64,000 nucleotides of DNA from Erysipelotrichaceae bacterium (GCA_015059095.1 SVBA01000007.1:33675-97674); one strand, 5' to 3'; shown: positions 16,432 to 26,136, counted from the first letter of the stretch. The notes: generated from the sequence alone by a model not told the origin. Numbers and translations: made by a program.

Positions 16432-17676
16432 TTATGCCTTTTTATTAAATAAATTTTCTATTTTATTTGTATCTAATTTAGAACCAATAACAACAATTCT
16501 ACCTGTATAATCTGGTTCACCTAATCTAATTTCATAATCACCAGCAACTAAATCAAAATAATACCATTTTTCATTATCGCTTGCTTTTAAAATACCTTTA
16601 CTTCTTAATACCATTCCTAAAGAAGAATCTTCTTCACATAGTATTTTTAAGAAAGAATCAAGTTCTTCGTAAGTAAATGATCTAGGAGTTTCAATCCCCC
16701 AAGAAACAAATACTTCATCGGCATCATGGTGATGATGTCCACAAGAACATTCTCCTTCATGATGATGGTGTTCATGATGATGTCCACAACAGCATTCATG
16801 TTCTTCACCTTCATGATGGTGGTGATGATGGTGTTCACAACATCCTTCTTCATGTTTGTGATGTTCCTCATTACAACAGCATTCATGTTTTTCATCATGA
16901 TGATGTCCACAACACTCATGTTCTTCATCTTCATGATGATGGTGTTTATGATGTTCTTCATGACAGCAGCAATCTTCTTTATGTTCATGTTCATGATGAT
17001 GTCCACAACAACATCCTTCTTCGTGTTTATGATGATGGTGATGTTCATGTTCAACTTCTTCAATTAATTTTTCTCTTAAAGAGGCTTTTTCTTCTAAATA
17101 AGATACTAACTTATCTCCATCAAATGAAGAAATTGTTGTAGTAATAATATTAGCATCTTTATTAACTCCTTTAATTAATTCTACAGCTTCAACTAATTTA
17201 TCTTCTTTAACTTTATCAACTTTAGCGATAACTATTGTATCTGCTGCTTCAACTTGATTATTAAAGAATTCACCAAAGTTCTTTAAATAAATTTTAGTTT
17301 TACCTGCATCTACTACAGTCGCTAAAATATTAAGTTGTAAATCAGCATCAACCTTTTTTACTGCATCAATAATATCTGATAATTTTCCTACGCCAGAAGG
17401 TTCAATAACAATTCTTGTTGGTTCAAATTTTGTTATTACTTCTTTCATCGATGTTTCAAAATCACCAACTAAAGAACAACAAATACATCCAGAGTTAATT
17501 TCTTTAATTTCTACTCCTGCTTCTTTTAAGAAAAATCCATCGATACCAATTTCACCAAATTCATTTTCAATTAAAACAACTTTATCATTTTTATAAGCTT
17601 GCGATTCAAATAATTTTTTAATTAATGTTGTTTTTCCTGCTCCTAAGAAACCAGAAATTACATCTACTTTAATCAT
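16432..17676 (-). CDS. COG0523 GTPase with His/Cys-rich metal-binding insert
   Basis: 414 residues. Walker A GFLGAGKTT is at 9-17, the metal motif GCICCS at 63-68 (CxCC), Walker B IVIEPSG near 90, and the TKxD-like AKVD near 151. These define a CobW/YjiA-type metallochaperone GTPase. Residues 210-317 are an exceptional insert of about 46 His and 18 Cys with Glu/Asp spacers, built from repeats such as CCCGHHHEH, before the C-terminal CobW domain (SWGIETPRSF; YYFDLVAGDYEIRLG). It could buffer many Zn, Ni or Co ions. A strong AGGAGG precedes the ATG. It heads an operon with the divergent GTPase and the methyltransferase. No clear Zur box was seen in 17677-17844. Confidence 0.9.
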   Translation of the reverse strand: MIKVDVISGFLGAGKTTLIKKLFESQAYKNDKVVLIENEFGEIGIDGFFLKEAGVEIKEINSGCICCSLVGDFETSMKEVITKFEPTRIVIEPSGVGKLSDIIDAVKKVDADLQLNILATVVDAGKTKIYLKNFGEFFNNQVEAADTIVIAKVDKVKEDKLVEAVELIKGVNKDANIITTTISSFDGDKLVSYLEEKASLREKLIEEVEHEHHHHHKHEEGCCCGHHHEHEHKEDCCCHEEHHKHHHHEDEEHECCGHHHDEKHECCCNEEHHKHEEGCCEHHHHHHHEGEEHECCCGHHHEHHHHEGECSCGHHHHDADEVFVSWGIETPRSFTYEELDSFLKILCEEDSSLGMVLRSKGILKASDNEKWYYFDLVAGDYEIRLGEPDYTGRIVVIGSKLDTNKIENLFNKKA

Positions 17677-17844
17677 AATTAGTTACCTCCTTTATTAGTT
17701 AACTACTATTCATCTATTATTTTATACAAAATAAAGATGAAATTAAATTAATTATAATATTTTTTTAATATTCTAACAAATTATTTAATAATATTTTTTA
17801 ATATGGTAAAGTATTTATAAATTTAAAAAAAGGAGATAATTATT

Positions 17845-19239
17845 ATGATTTCAAAAAAATTAGCTATTGAAGTCTTAAATCTTGCTACTGCGACAGGAGC
17901 AGATTTTGCAGAAATCTACCTAGAAGAAGATAAAACAATCTCTATCAACATCGATAATTGTAAAGTTGAAGGTTGTTCAGACGCTCTTACTTATGGAGCA
18001 GGTATTAGATTATTAAAAGGACTTCAAAGTGTATATGGTTACACAAATGATATTTCTAGAAAAGGATTATCAAAATTAGCTACTTCACTATCAGCATCAT
18101 TTAATGATAAAAGATGTGTTGAAGTTAATTCAATTTCTAAAGTTAGAGTTTCAAAACATCATCGTCCACAAATTGAATACTCTACATATCCAAAAGATAA
18201 AATTATAGGAATGTTAACTGATGCTAGTAAAGTAGTATTAGAATATGATCCACGTATTGTAAGATGTAACGCTATGTTCCAATGCAATTATAAAGAAGTA
18301 GAAATCTTTAACTCTGAAGGAAAACAATTTAATGATGTTCGTTCAAGAGGTAGAGCGTTCCTAATTGCAGTTGCAGCAAAACCTGGTTCAATTGAAACAG
18401 GCTCAGCAGGTCCAGGTGCTCAACAAGGCATGGAATTCTTCCTAGATGAAATTTCTTTAGTTGATCAAGCTAAAGAAGTAGCAAAAACAGCATTAACTAT
18501 GTTAGATGCTAAAGAATGTCCTAGTGGAAAAATGCCAGTAATCATTGGTAATGGTTTTGGTGGAGTTATTTTCCACGAAGCTTGTGGTCACTCATTAGAA
18601 GCTACAAGTGTTGCAAAAGGATTATCAGTATTCTCAGGCAAAAAAGGAACAAAAATTGCTTCAAGTATTGTTTCCGCAGTTGATGATGGAACAATCTTAG
18701 GTGGTTGGGGATCAGGCAATATTGATGATGAAGGTAATAAAACTCAAAGAAACTTATTAATTAAAAATGGTATCTTAAATTCTTACTTAGTTGATAACTT
18801 TAATGGTAGAAGAATGGGTGAAAAAGGAAATGGCGCTACTAGAAGACAATCTTATAAATTTGAACCAACTTCTCGTATGTCAAATACTTTCATTCTACCA
18901 GGAAAATCTACTCCAGAAGAAATTATTGCCGCTACTAAATTTGGTTTATATGCTAAATCAATGGGTGGTGGTTCAGTTAATCCAGCAACTGGTGAATTTA
19001 ACTTCGCAGTTAATGAAGGATATATTATTGAAGATGGAAAAATTGCTTACCCTGTTAAAGGCGCAACTTTAATTGGTTCAGGCAAAGATACATTATTAAA
19101 AATTGATATGGTTGGTAACGATTTAAAACGTGCTCAAGGTATGTGTGGTTCTTCTTCAGGTTCCATTCCAGCAGACGTAGGTCAACCAACAATTAGAGTC
19201 AGTGAAATGACAGTAGGTGGAAGAGGAGGTGCTATCTAA
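17845..19239 (+). CDS. tldD: TldD-type metalloprotease subunit
   Basis: TldD and TldE form a heterodimeric protease that degrades unfolded peptides and matures some peptide products. 464 residues. The zinc-site motif HEACGH (HExxxH) is at 244-249, and the C-terminal glycine-rich GMCGSSSGSIPADVGQPTIRVSEMTVGG is typical of TldD. RBS AAAGGAG precedes the ATG. Its stop overlaps the ATG of the partner by one base. The pair forms an isolated operon ending in a strong terminator, with no adjacent peptide-modification genes to suggest a specific substrate. Confidence 0.93.
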   Translation: MISKKLAIEVLNLATATGADFAEIYLEEDKTISINIDNCKVEGCSDALTYGAGIRLLKGLQSVYGYTNDISRKGLSKLATSLSASFNDKRCVEVNSISKVRVSKHHRPQIEYSTYPKDKIIGMLTDASKVVLEYDPRIVRCNAMFQCNYKEVEIFNSEGKQFNDVRSRGRAFLIAVAAKPGSIETGSAGPGAQQGMEFFLDEISLVDQAKEVAKTALTMLDAKECPSGKMPVIIGNGFGGVIFHEACGHSLEATSVAKGLSVFSGKKGTKIASSIVSAVDDGTILGGWGSGNIDDEGNKTQRNLLIKNGILNSYLVDNFNGRRMGEKGNGATRRQSYKFEPTSRMSNTFILPGKSTPEEIIAATKFGLYAKSMGGGSVNPATGEFNFAVNEGYIIEDGKIAYPVKGATLIGSGKDTLLKIDMVGNDLKRAQGMCGSSSGSIPADVGQPTIRVSEMTVGGRGGAI

Positions 19240-20561
19240 TGAATTACAATAAATTCTTTACTAAAGCAAAAGAAGAAGGTTTAGAAGCTTTAGAATTATA
19301 TATCACAAAATCTAACCAATTATCATTCTCATTATTTAAAAATGAAATTGATTCATACTCTATTTCTGATTCATTTGTATTATCTGCTAGAGGTATTTAC
19401 AATGGTAAAATAGGATACGCTACTAGTGAAAAATTAGATGCTTCAACTATTGATTATGTTATAAATAACATAAAAGCAAACGCAAGCGTCATTACTAGTG
19501 AAGACAAACAATTCATTTTCCCAGGAAGTGAAAAATACTCTAAAAAGAATGTTTATAATAGAGCATTAGCAGAAACTTCTCCACAAGAAAAAATTGCTCT
19601 TGCTAAAGAACTAGATGCAAAAGTTAAATCTTTAGATTCTAGAATTCAAGAAGTAGAAACTTCTTACCAAGAAGAAACAGAAGAAGTAATGATGTTAAAT
19701 TCATATGGATTAAAATTATCTAGTAAACAAAACTATGCAGTTATTTATTCTTCTGCAGTAGCAACTGATGAAACAGGAGAAACTAAAAATGGTTACGACA
19801 TGAAAATCTTAACAGATTTAAATGAATTAGACATTGAAAAAGTTGCTAAAAAAGTAGTAGAAAAAACTATTTCTCAATTTAATTCTGGTCCATGTGCATC
19901 AGGTAAATATAAAGTTGTTTTAGATCCTCATTGTACTAGTGCATTACTATCATTCTTCATTGGTGGTTTATCAAGTGAAGAAGTTCAAAAGAAATCTTCT
20001 CTACTTGCAGATAAACTAAACCAACAAGTATGTTCTAAAAAATTAACTATTCTAGAATCACCATTAACTAAAAACGTCTTCTTTAGATATTTCGATGATG
20101 AGGGTGTTGCTACAACAAACAAAACATTAATTAAAAATGGTGTTTTACAAACTTACTTATACAATTTAAGAACTGCACATAAAGATGGTGTCTCAACTAC
20201 TGGTAATGGATATAAAGGTAGAACTGGTATTGGAATTAGAGCAGTCAATGTTTCAATTAAACCAGGTAAACTTTCTGAAGAACAATTATTAGAAAAAGTT
20301 CATGATGGTTTATATATCACTTCAATGCAAGGTATGCATTCAGGATTAAATCCTCAATCAGGTAACTTCTCTTTAATCGCTCAAGGCTTTATGATTAAAG
20401 AAGGAAAACTTGCAGAACCTGTATCTTTAATTACAGTCGCAGGTAACTTATATACATTATTTAATGACGTAAAAGAAGTCGCTTCAAACATTGAATTACA
20501 AACTAATTCATATTCAGTACCTTCTATTTATGTAAAAGAATTACAAGTTTCTGGTAAATAG
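19239..20561 (+). CDS. tldE: TldE/PmbA-type metalloprotease partner subunit
   Basis: 440 residues, homologous to TldD along its length but without the HExxxH site, as in PmbA/TldE. N-terminal domain with SFSLFKNEIDSYSISDS, central SGKYKVVLDPHCTSALLSFF, and C-terminal SMQGMHSGLNPQSGNFSLIAQGFMIKEGK are family landmarks. It is needed with TldD to close the proteolytic chamber. Translationally coupled to tldD. Confidence 0.92.
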   Translation: MNYNKFFTKAKEEGLEALELYITKSNQLSFSLFKNEIDSYSISDSFVLSARGIYNGKIGYATSEKLDASTIDYVINNIKANASVITSEDKQFIFPGSEKYSKKNVYNRALAETSPQEKIALAKELDAKVKSLDSRIQEVETSYQEETEEVMMLNSYGLKLSSKQNYAVIYSSAVATDETGETKNGYDMKILTDLNELDIEKVAKKVVEKTISQFNSGPCASGKYKVVLDPHCTSALLSFFIGGLSSEEVQKKSSLLADKLNQQVCSKKLTILESPLTKNVFFRYFDDEGVATTNKTLIKNGVLQTYLYNLRTAHKDGVSTTGNGYKGRTGIGIRAVNVSIKPGKLSEEQLLEKVHDGLYITSMQGMHSGLNPQSGNFSLIAQGFMIKEGKLAEPVSLITVAGNLYTLFNDVKEVASNIELQTNSYSVPSIYVKELQVSGK

Positions 20562-20578
20562 TATTTAGATATTATAAA

Positions 20579-20613
20579 ACTCGAGTTTTACGCTAAAAAC
20601 TCGAGTTTTTTTG
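20579..20613 (+). terminator. Terminator after tldE
   Basis: Eleven-base stem ACTCGAGTTTT / AAAACTCGAGT (20579-20606) followed by TTTTTTTG. The near-symmetrical A/T flanks may also stop the converging alpha-galactosidase transcript. Confidence 0.85.
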
Positions 20614-20627
20614 TTAAATAAATATTA

Positions 20628-22970
20628 CTAATCAACTTTATCAAAGAAATAAATTCTTGATTCCATATCTTTAACAAGTTTTGTTTTATCATTCCAACCG
20701 GTTCCATTAAATGATTGATATACTTCATATCCTTTAGATACTAAGATATCTCCATTAACAACTTGGTCTTCTCCTCTTTCTTTCATCTTAATTACTTTAG
20801 CAATCAGTCTATGTAAGAAAGAACCATTTTTAATATGAATAGGTGAAATTTGATTTACAAGTCCACCAAATAATCTAATATCATGATAATACGTTTTACT
20901 ATGAACCCTATATTTATAGTCTCTATTTAGTCCACTTAATGGAAGAATATCTGTCATATGACCTACATCTGCTCTTTCATAGAAAAGAATTACACAAGCA
21001 TGTTCTTTATCTTTAGAAACTTGAGATATGATATGCACTCCATCTTTAGGATCATAACGATAATAATCTGAGTCTAAGAAATACTTACGATAATGTTTAA
21101 ACTCTTCAACTTGTGTTTTAATAATTTTTCTTTCTTCTTTTGGCATTTCTCCTAGATTACATTCATAACCTAGTAACCCAGTAAATGCTACATTATATCT
21201 AGTATCAACGGAAGAAGTTCTTAAAGTTTGATGATTTGGAATATCTGATACATGACATCCTAAAGTAGATAAAGGATAACCATAACTATACCCTCTTTGA
21301 ATCATTATTCTACTCATTGCATCACTATTATCACTCGCCCAAATTTGAGGCATGTAAGATAAAATACCTAAGTCAAATCTATTTCCTCCACCTGAACATC
21401 CTTCAAATAAAACATGAGGGAAAGCTTTAACTAATCTATCCATCAATTGATATAAACCTAGAACATAACGATGAGACAATTCATTCATCTTCTCTTCTTC
21501 TAAAGATGAAGAAAAGTATTCTGAGAAAATTCTATTCATATCCCATTTTACATATTTACAATTACTTCTAGTAAAAACATCTTTCATCGATTCAAATAAA
21601 TAATCTACTACATCTTGATTTGACAAATCTAAAATGTATTGATGTCTACCTAGAGATTGAACTCTATTAGGAGTTTTAATAACCCATTCAGGATGTGCTT
21701 TATATAAATTAGATTTTTCATTTACCATTTCAGGTTCTACCCAAATTCCAAAATCCATACCTAATTTATTAATTCTTTTAGATAGTCTTTCTAGTCCACC
21801 AGGTAATTTCTTTTTATTTACATACCAATCTCCTAGACCTTCAAAATCTGAATTTCTAGTTCCAAACCATCCATCATCTAAAACGAATAATTCCATTCCA
21901 GCCTTACTAGCCTTTTTCGCCATCTTTAATAATTTTCTTTCATTAAAGCGAAAGTACGCTGCTTCCCATGAGTTATTTAAAATAGGCCTGGGCAAATCTT
22001 GATATGTCCCTCTTACGATATGATTTCTTACAAAATCATGCATAGAGTGAGACATTTTTCTTAATCCACAAGACGAATAAGTCATAATAGATTCTGGAGT
22101 TTCAAAAACTTCACCATTTTTCAAAGTATAATCAAATGTTGCAGGATTAATTCCACTCATCACTCTAATATGAGAGAACGTATCAGTTTCTACTGATTCT
22201 AGATGATTACCAGAATATACTAAATTAAATCCATACACTTCACCATTTTCTTCACTTACATCTTTATGTCCTAACATCACAAATGGATTACTTCTAGAAG
22301 AAGATACACCACATAAAGATTCAGAATTAATAGTTCCAATTACACAAGGTTGATCATATCTTTTCATTTCTCTAGCCCAACCACCATGGAAAGAAATAAA
22401 TTTATAATCTTTATTAATTAAATCTAAATGTAAAGACATTGCCTTTAAGATTTTAATATCCTCTTGATTATCATTAATAATTTCTACTCTTCTAGAAATA
22501 ACATCACATTCTTCATAAACACTATAAATGATATTTAATCGAATATTGTTTTCTTCATCTTTTAGATGAACTACTAATTCTTCAATTTCCTTATCTTTAG
22601 AATGAGAAGTAGGCAAAGTTTTCATTTCTGTATGTTTTCTTATCTCATAAGAATCATAAACAAAATCTAAATCTCTAGAACCATTAGGAAGTCTAATATC
22701 AATAGATGGATTTCTAATATCACCACTACCTCTAGAAGATATTTCAAGTAACATAGTTTCTAAACAAGCATTTTGTTTGTCTTCTCTATATGCCACAGAG
22801 TTTCCAATTGTAAATTCACTTCTTTGCTTTAAAGAAGATACTGTATTCTCATCTACTTTAATTCTATTTCCATAGTGTAAATGTTCTAAATGATTAATAT
22901 CATTGACATAAAAAATATAAGAAGTTGTTTTTGTATGTAATTCAAAAACATTATTATTGACTAAAATCAT
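20628..22970 (-). CDS. Alpha-galactosidase, GH36
   Basis: Releases terminal alpha-linked galactose from raffinose-type sugars and galactomannan. 780 residues with N-terminal beta-sandwich, then the catalytic barrel: FVLDDGWFG at 362-370, GIWVEPEMVN at about 408, nucleophile Asp477 in YVKWDMNR, LFEGCSGGGNRFDLG near 521-535, and acid/base Asp547 in WASDNSDA. No signal peptide, so it is cytoplasmic and acts on imported oligosaccharides. RBS AAAGGAG lies before the ATG. It is divergent from an oligo-1,6-glucosidase; no transporter gene is adjacent. Confidence 0.93.
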   Translation of the reverse strand: MILVNNNVFELHTKTTSYIFYVNDINHLEHLHYGNRIKVDENTVSSLKQRSEFTIGNSVAYREDKQNACLETMLLEISSRGSGDIRNPSIDIRLPNGSRDLDFVYDSYEIRKHTEMKTLPTSHSKDKEIEELVVHLKDEENNIRLNIIYSVYEECDVISRRVEIINDNQEDIKILKAMSLHLDLINKDYKFISFHGGWAREMKRYDQPCVIGTINSESLCGVSSSRSNPFVMLGHKDVSEENGEVYGFNLVYSGNHLESVETDTFSHIRVMSGINPATFDYTLKNGEVFETPESIMTYSSCGLRKMSHSMHDFVRNHIVRGTYQDLPRPILNNSWEAAYFRFNERKLLKMAKKASKAGMELFVLDDGWFGTRNSDFEGLGDWYVNKKKLPGGLERLSKRINKLGMDFGIWVEPEMVNEKSNLYKAHPEWVIKTPNRVQSLGRHQYILDLSNQDVVDYLFESMKDVFTRSNCKYVKWDMNRIFSEYFSSSLEEEKMNELSHRYVLGLYQLMDRLVKAFPHVLFEGCSGGGNRFDLGILSYMPQIWASDNSDAMSRIMIQRGYSYGYPLSTLGCHVSDIPNHQTLRTSSVDTRYNVAFTGLLGYECNLGEMPKEERKIIKTQVEEFKHYRKYFLDSDYYRYDPKDGVHIISQVSKDKEHACVILFYERADVGHMTDILPLSGLNRDYKYRVHSKTYYHDIRLFGGLVNQISPIHIKNGSFLHRLIAKVIKMKERGEDQVVNGDILVSKGYEVYQSFNGTGWNDKTKLVKDMESRIYFFDKVD

Positions 22971-22994
22971 AAATTTATTCTCCTTTGTAAATTT

Positions 22995-23003
22995 ATTATA
23001 ACA
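22995..23003 (-). promoter_or_regulatory. Extended minus-10 promoter of the alpha-galactosidase gene
   Basis: TGTTATAAT on the minus strand, an extended minus-10 with no good minus-35. It sits about 25 bases upstream of the ATG. Confidence 0.4.
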
Positions 23004-23025
23004 TTAATAAAAATATTTTGTATCT

Positions 23026-23044
23026 TCTAATTAATCTAATTAGA
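23026..23044. promoter_or_regulatory. Operator-like palindrome between divergent glycosidase genes
   Basis: TCTAATTAATCTAATTAGA has perfect 8-base arms around ATC. It lies in the 105-base divergent intergenic region, overlapping the likely minus-35/minus-10 interval (TTGTAT at 23018-23023) of the plus-strand alpha-glucosidase promoter. A sugar-responsive repressor is the natural candidate. Confidence 0.45.
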
Positions 23045-23075
23045 TGTTAAAATTAAATAGATAGGAGATTTACAT

Positions 23076-24749
23076 ATGAAAAATACAAAATGGTATGAAA
23101 ATGCGATAATTTATCAAATTTATCCTCGTTCATTTATGGACTCAAATAATGATGGACTTGGTGATATTCCTGGAATTATCTCAAAATTAGATTATTTAAA
23201 AGAACTAGGAGTCAACTGTGTTTGGCTCTCACCAGTCTATGACTCACCTCAACAAGATAATGGCTACGACATTAAAAACTATGTTGACATTTATCCTCCA
23301 TTTGGTAATTTAGATGATTTTAAATTAATGCTAGATGAAATGCATAAAAGAGGTATTAGATTAATTATGGACTTAGTAGTCAATCATACTTCTGATGAAC
23401 ATAAATGGTTTATAGAAGCCAAAAAATCAAAAGACAATCCTTATAGAGATTATTACATTTGGAAAAAAGGAAAAGGAAAGAAAAACAAAAGACCTAATAA
23501 CTGGTTAGGTTTCTTTGGTGCACCTGCTTGGGAATATGATAAAACTACTGATGAATACTATCTTCACTTATTTGATAAAAAACAACCTGATTTAAACTGG
23601 GAAAATCCAAAAATTATTGAAGAAGTTAAATCATTAATGAAATTTTGGTTAGATATGGGAGTTGATGGATTTAGATGTGATGTAATTAACTTAATTTCTA
23701 AAGATCAAAGATTTAAATCCTCATTACAAATTCCTGCAGGAGCAAAATATTATGTAAATGGCCCTAGACTTCATGAATTTTTACACGAAATTAATAAAGA
23801 TGTATTATCTAATTATGATTGTATGACAGTTGGCGAAACAGCATTTACAACATTAGAAGATGCTAGATTATTAACTGCACCGGAAAGACAAGAATTAAAT
23901 ACTATCTTCAATTTTGATCATACTAGCTCTGATAATTTCATGGGTATTAAATGGCTATATAGAAAATTCTCTCTTCCACGAATGAAAAAATCATTTAAGA
24001 AATGGCAAGTTGGTAATATTTGGGGATGGAATACATTGTTTATAGAAAATCATGATCAAAGAAGATGTGTAGGAAGATTTAATACTAACGATAAAGAATT
24101 AAGAGTTGAATCTAGTAAAATGCTTGGAACAATGTGTTACTTCCAAAAAGGAACCCCATATATTTATCAAGGTCAAGAAATTGGTATGACTAATGCTTAC
24201 TTTAAAGATTTAAATCAATACCAAGATACAGAAGTATTCACTATTCATAAGTTATTAACTAAACTTCACCTTCCTAAAAAATTTATCGACTTCACTATTC
24301 CAAATGGCGCGAGAGATAACGCTAGAACACCAATGCAATGGGATGATAGTGAATATGCAGGATTTAGTAAATCTAAACCTTGGTTAAGTGTTAATGAAAA
24401 TAAATCTTATATCAATGTGGAAGAAGCTAAAAAAGATCCTAATTCTATTCTTAATTACTATAAAAAATTAATTCAAGTACATAAAGAGCAAAAAGAAATC
24501 ATCAATAAAGGAGATTATGTAGATTTATGTATCAACCATAAAAAAATCTATGCATACACTAGAACTTACAATAATGAAACATTATTATGTATTTCTAATT
24601 TTTCTAATAAAGAAACAAAATACAAACTCCCAAAACATTTACTAAACAAAGAAAAAGAATTATTACTTAATAATTATGAAGTTAGTAATATTAACGAAGA
24701 AACATTAATTTTAAAACCTTATGAAACTAGATTATATAAATTAAAATAA
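23076..24749 (+). CDS. malL: Oligo-1,6-glucosidase (GH13)
   Basis: 557 residues, the usual length for cytoplasmic alpha-glucosidases of GH13 (oligo-1,6-glucosidase and trehalose-6-phosphate hydrolase groups). Conserved regions: LVVNHTSDEHKWF near 108-120, nucleophile Asp in GFRCDVINLIS near 200, general acid Glu in VGETAF near 255, and FIENHDQRR near 325. The DVIN sequence after the nucleophile is typical of alpha-1,6 specificity, so isomalto-oligosaccharides are likely substrates. No signal peptide. RBS TAGGAG before the ATG. Trehalose-6-phosphate or sucrose isomers are less likely alternatives. Confidence 0.9.
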   Translation: MKNTKWYENAIIYQIYPRSFMDSNNDGLGDIPGIISKLDYLKELGVNCVWLSPVYDSPQQDNGYDIKNYVDIYPPFGNLDDFKLMLDEMHKRGIRLIMDLVVNHTSDEHKWFIEAKKSKDNPYRDYYIWKKGKGKKNKRPNNWLGFFGAPAWEYDKTTDEYYLHLFDKKQPDLNWENPKIIEEVKSLMKFWLDMGVDGFRCDVINLISKDQRFKSSLQIPAGAKYYVNGPRLHEFLHEINKDVLSNYDCMTVGETAFTTLEDARLLTAPERQELNTIFNFDHTSSDNFMGIKWLYRKFSLPRMKKSFKKWQVGNIWGWNTLFIENHDQRRCVGRFNTNDKELRVESSKMLGTMCYFQKGTPYIYQGQEIGMTNAYFKDLNQYQDTEVFTIHKLLTKLHLPKKFIDFTIPNGARDNARTPMQWDDSEYAGFSKSKPWLSVNENKSYINVEEAKKDPNSILNYYKKLIQVHKEQKEIINKGDYVDLCINHKKIYAYTRTYNNETLLCISNFSNKETKYKLPKHLLNKEKELLLNNYEVSNINEETLILKPYETRLYKLK

Positions 24750-24770
24750 TTGAGTTTTTCGCAACAAATA

Positions 24771-24803
24771 AAGACTAGAGTTATTTATCCTCTAGTCTTT
24801 TTA
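24771..24803. terminator. Bidirectional terminator between malL and 24804-25166
   Basis: Ten-base stem AAGACTAGAG / CTCTAGTCTT with T run on the plus strand and a weaker T-rich run on the minus strand, between converging genes. Confidence 0.75.
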
Positions 24804-25166
24804 TTATTCTTTAGTCAAGGTTATATTAGTATATTTTTTTATAAATTCTTCTATCAACTTCCATTCTTTAGGAAACTTATTTAGTCCTTCATAGATATAT
24901 TCTTTTCCATCAACTAACAAAGATATCATCCAATAATTTTCACTAATCGGTTTGTCTTTATTTATATATTTTCCATTCCAATTCTCAAATGATATTTTCT
25001 TTAAATCTTTAAGACATTCTTCTTTAGTAAAAGTAACAGAACTTTCATTCCATCCATTATGTTTAATTACTAAATTTTCTTCATTAAACAAAATCAATAC
25101 TTTTTTGATTCCTCCAAAAGAATTTCCCATTTTAAATTCAAATCTATCAATATTCTTTAATGACAT
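24804..25166 (-). CDS. Hypothetical protein
   Basis: 120 residues, mixed alpha/beta, no signal peptide and no recognised domain. Predicted strands such as KKVLILFNEENLVIKHNG and WMISLLVDGKEYIYEG alternate with a C-terminal helix (EEFIKKYTN). It lies nine bases after the DUF4097 gene and seems to be the last gene of the PadR-DUF1700-DUF4097 operon. RBS GTAGGTAAATG-like. Function unknown. Confidence 0.6.
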   Translation of the reverse strand: MSLKNIDRFEFKMGNSFGGIKKVLILFNEENLVIKHNGWNESSVTFTKEECLKDLKKISFENWNGKYINKDKPISENYWMISLLVDGKEYIYEGLNKFPKEWKLIEEFIKKYTNITLTKE

Positions 25167-25175
25167 ATCATTTAC

Positions 25176-26135
25176 CTACTTTTCAATTTGAATCACTATA
25201 TCACCAGTATCAGTTGTTATTTCACACTTTCCACCACTAGTTGATTGAGGATAAACTTTCTTTCCAGTATTTGTTTCAATAAAGAAAATTTTATCTGAAC
25301 ATAATGTTCCACTAACCCTTCCTGTACTTGTTTTAATGCAAATTTCTTGAGCATCCATCTTAACAAAAATTACATCTCCAGTATTTCTTTTAATATTAAT
25401 TTTTTCTTCAACAATATAATTATTAATATATAAATCACCAGTACTACCACTTGAAGTAAAATTTTTACTTTTACTGTCATTTAATGTGACTTTACCTGTA
25501 CTTACTTTAATAAATAAATTTTCTTTACAATCTAATTCTTCACCTTCTACTGTACCAGTTGATACTTCTATATCTATATTATTAGAAGCAATATTTTCTA
25601 AAGTTATATCTCCTGTTGATAGATCAATATCTAATGAATTAATTTTACATGAACTAATTTTTAAATCACCAGTTGAAGCCTCAATATCCATACAATTAAA
25701 AGTAAATTCTTCTACAATATTAATATCTCCTGTTGATTCATCTATTGTTAGTGAGTTAAATTCTGTATCTACTAAATATAAAGTTATTGAGTAATTACCT
25801 ATAGTAAATAAATTTTCATACCATTTACTTGTATTATGAGTGATTATTTTTAATGTTCTATTTTCTAAAGTTACTTGATGAATCAATTTTTCCGGACCTT
25901 TACAAACCACTTTATTAATTCCATCATTAGACTTACTTATTTTAATATCAGAAGTATCTGAATCAATTAAAATATCATTAATATCATCATTAAAGTCAAA
26001 AGTTGTTTCTACTAATCTAGAATTCAATGATTCAAAACTCCAATTATTATCTCCTAGTGCTTTAATAAAAATAATTGATCCTACAATAACTAATACAACC
26101 CCAATAAGAGTAAATATTTTACCTATTTTTTTCAT
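25176..26135 (-). CDS. DUF4097-family membrane-anchored beta-helix protein
   Basis: 319 residues. One N-terminal membrane segment (about 8-27, GKIFTLIGVVLVIVGSIIFI) anchors a long extracytoplasmic region with a repeating pattern of short beta rungs containing STGDI/STGTV/STGKV at about 20-residue intervals, the hallmark of DUF4097 putative adhesin-like proteins. It begins one base after the DUF1700 gene. In Bacillota this trio with PadR is recurrent and linked to envelope stress responses; the exact role here is unknown. Confidence 0.85.
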   Translation of the reverse strand: MKKIGKIFTLIGVVLVIVGSIIFIKALGDNNWSFESLNSRLVETTFDFNDDINDILIDSDTSDIKISKSNDGINKVVCKGPEKLIHQVTLENRTLKIITHNTSKWYENLFTIGNYSITLYLVDTEFNSLTIDESTGDINIVEEFTFNCMDIEASTGDLKISSCKINSLDIDLSTGDITLENIASNNIDIEVSTGTVEGEELDCKENLFIKVSTGKVTLNDSKSKNFTSSGSTGDLYINNYIVEEKINIKRNTGDVIFVKMDAQEICIKTSTGRVSGTLCSDKIFFIETNTGKKVYPQSTSGGKCEITTDTGDIVIQIEK

Positions 26136-26136
26136 T

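Noticed and set aside
16740..17050. Regular short repeats that might look like a CRISPR array
   Set aside because: They are in-frame coding repeats (His/Cys) with no unique spacers of constant length and no cas genes.
16726..17067. Met/Phe-rich open frame opposite the His-rich insert
   Set aside because: It is the complement of the ATG/CAT-rich repeats encoding His runs; no RBS and extreme composition.
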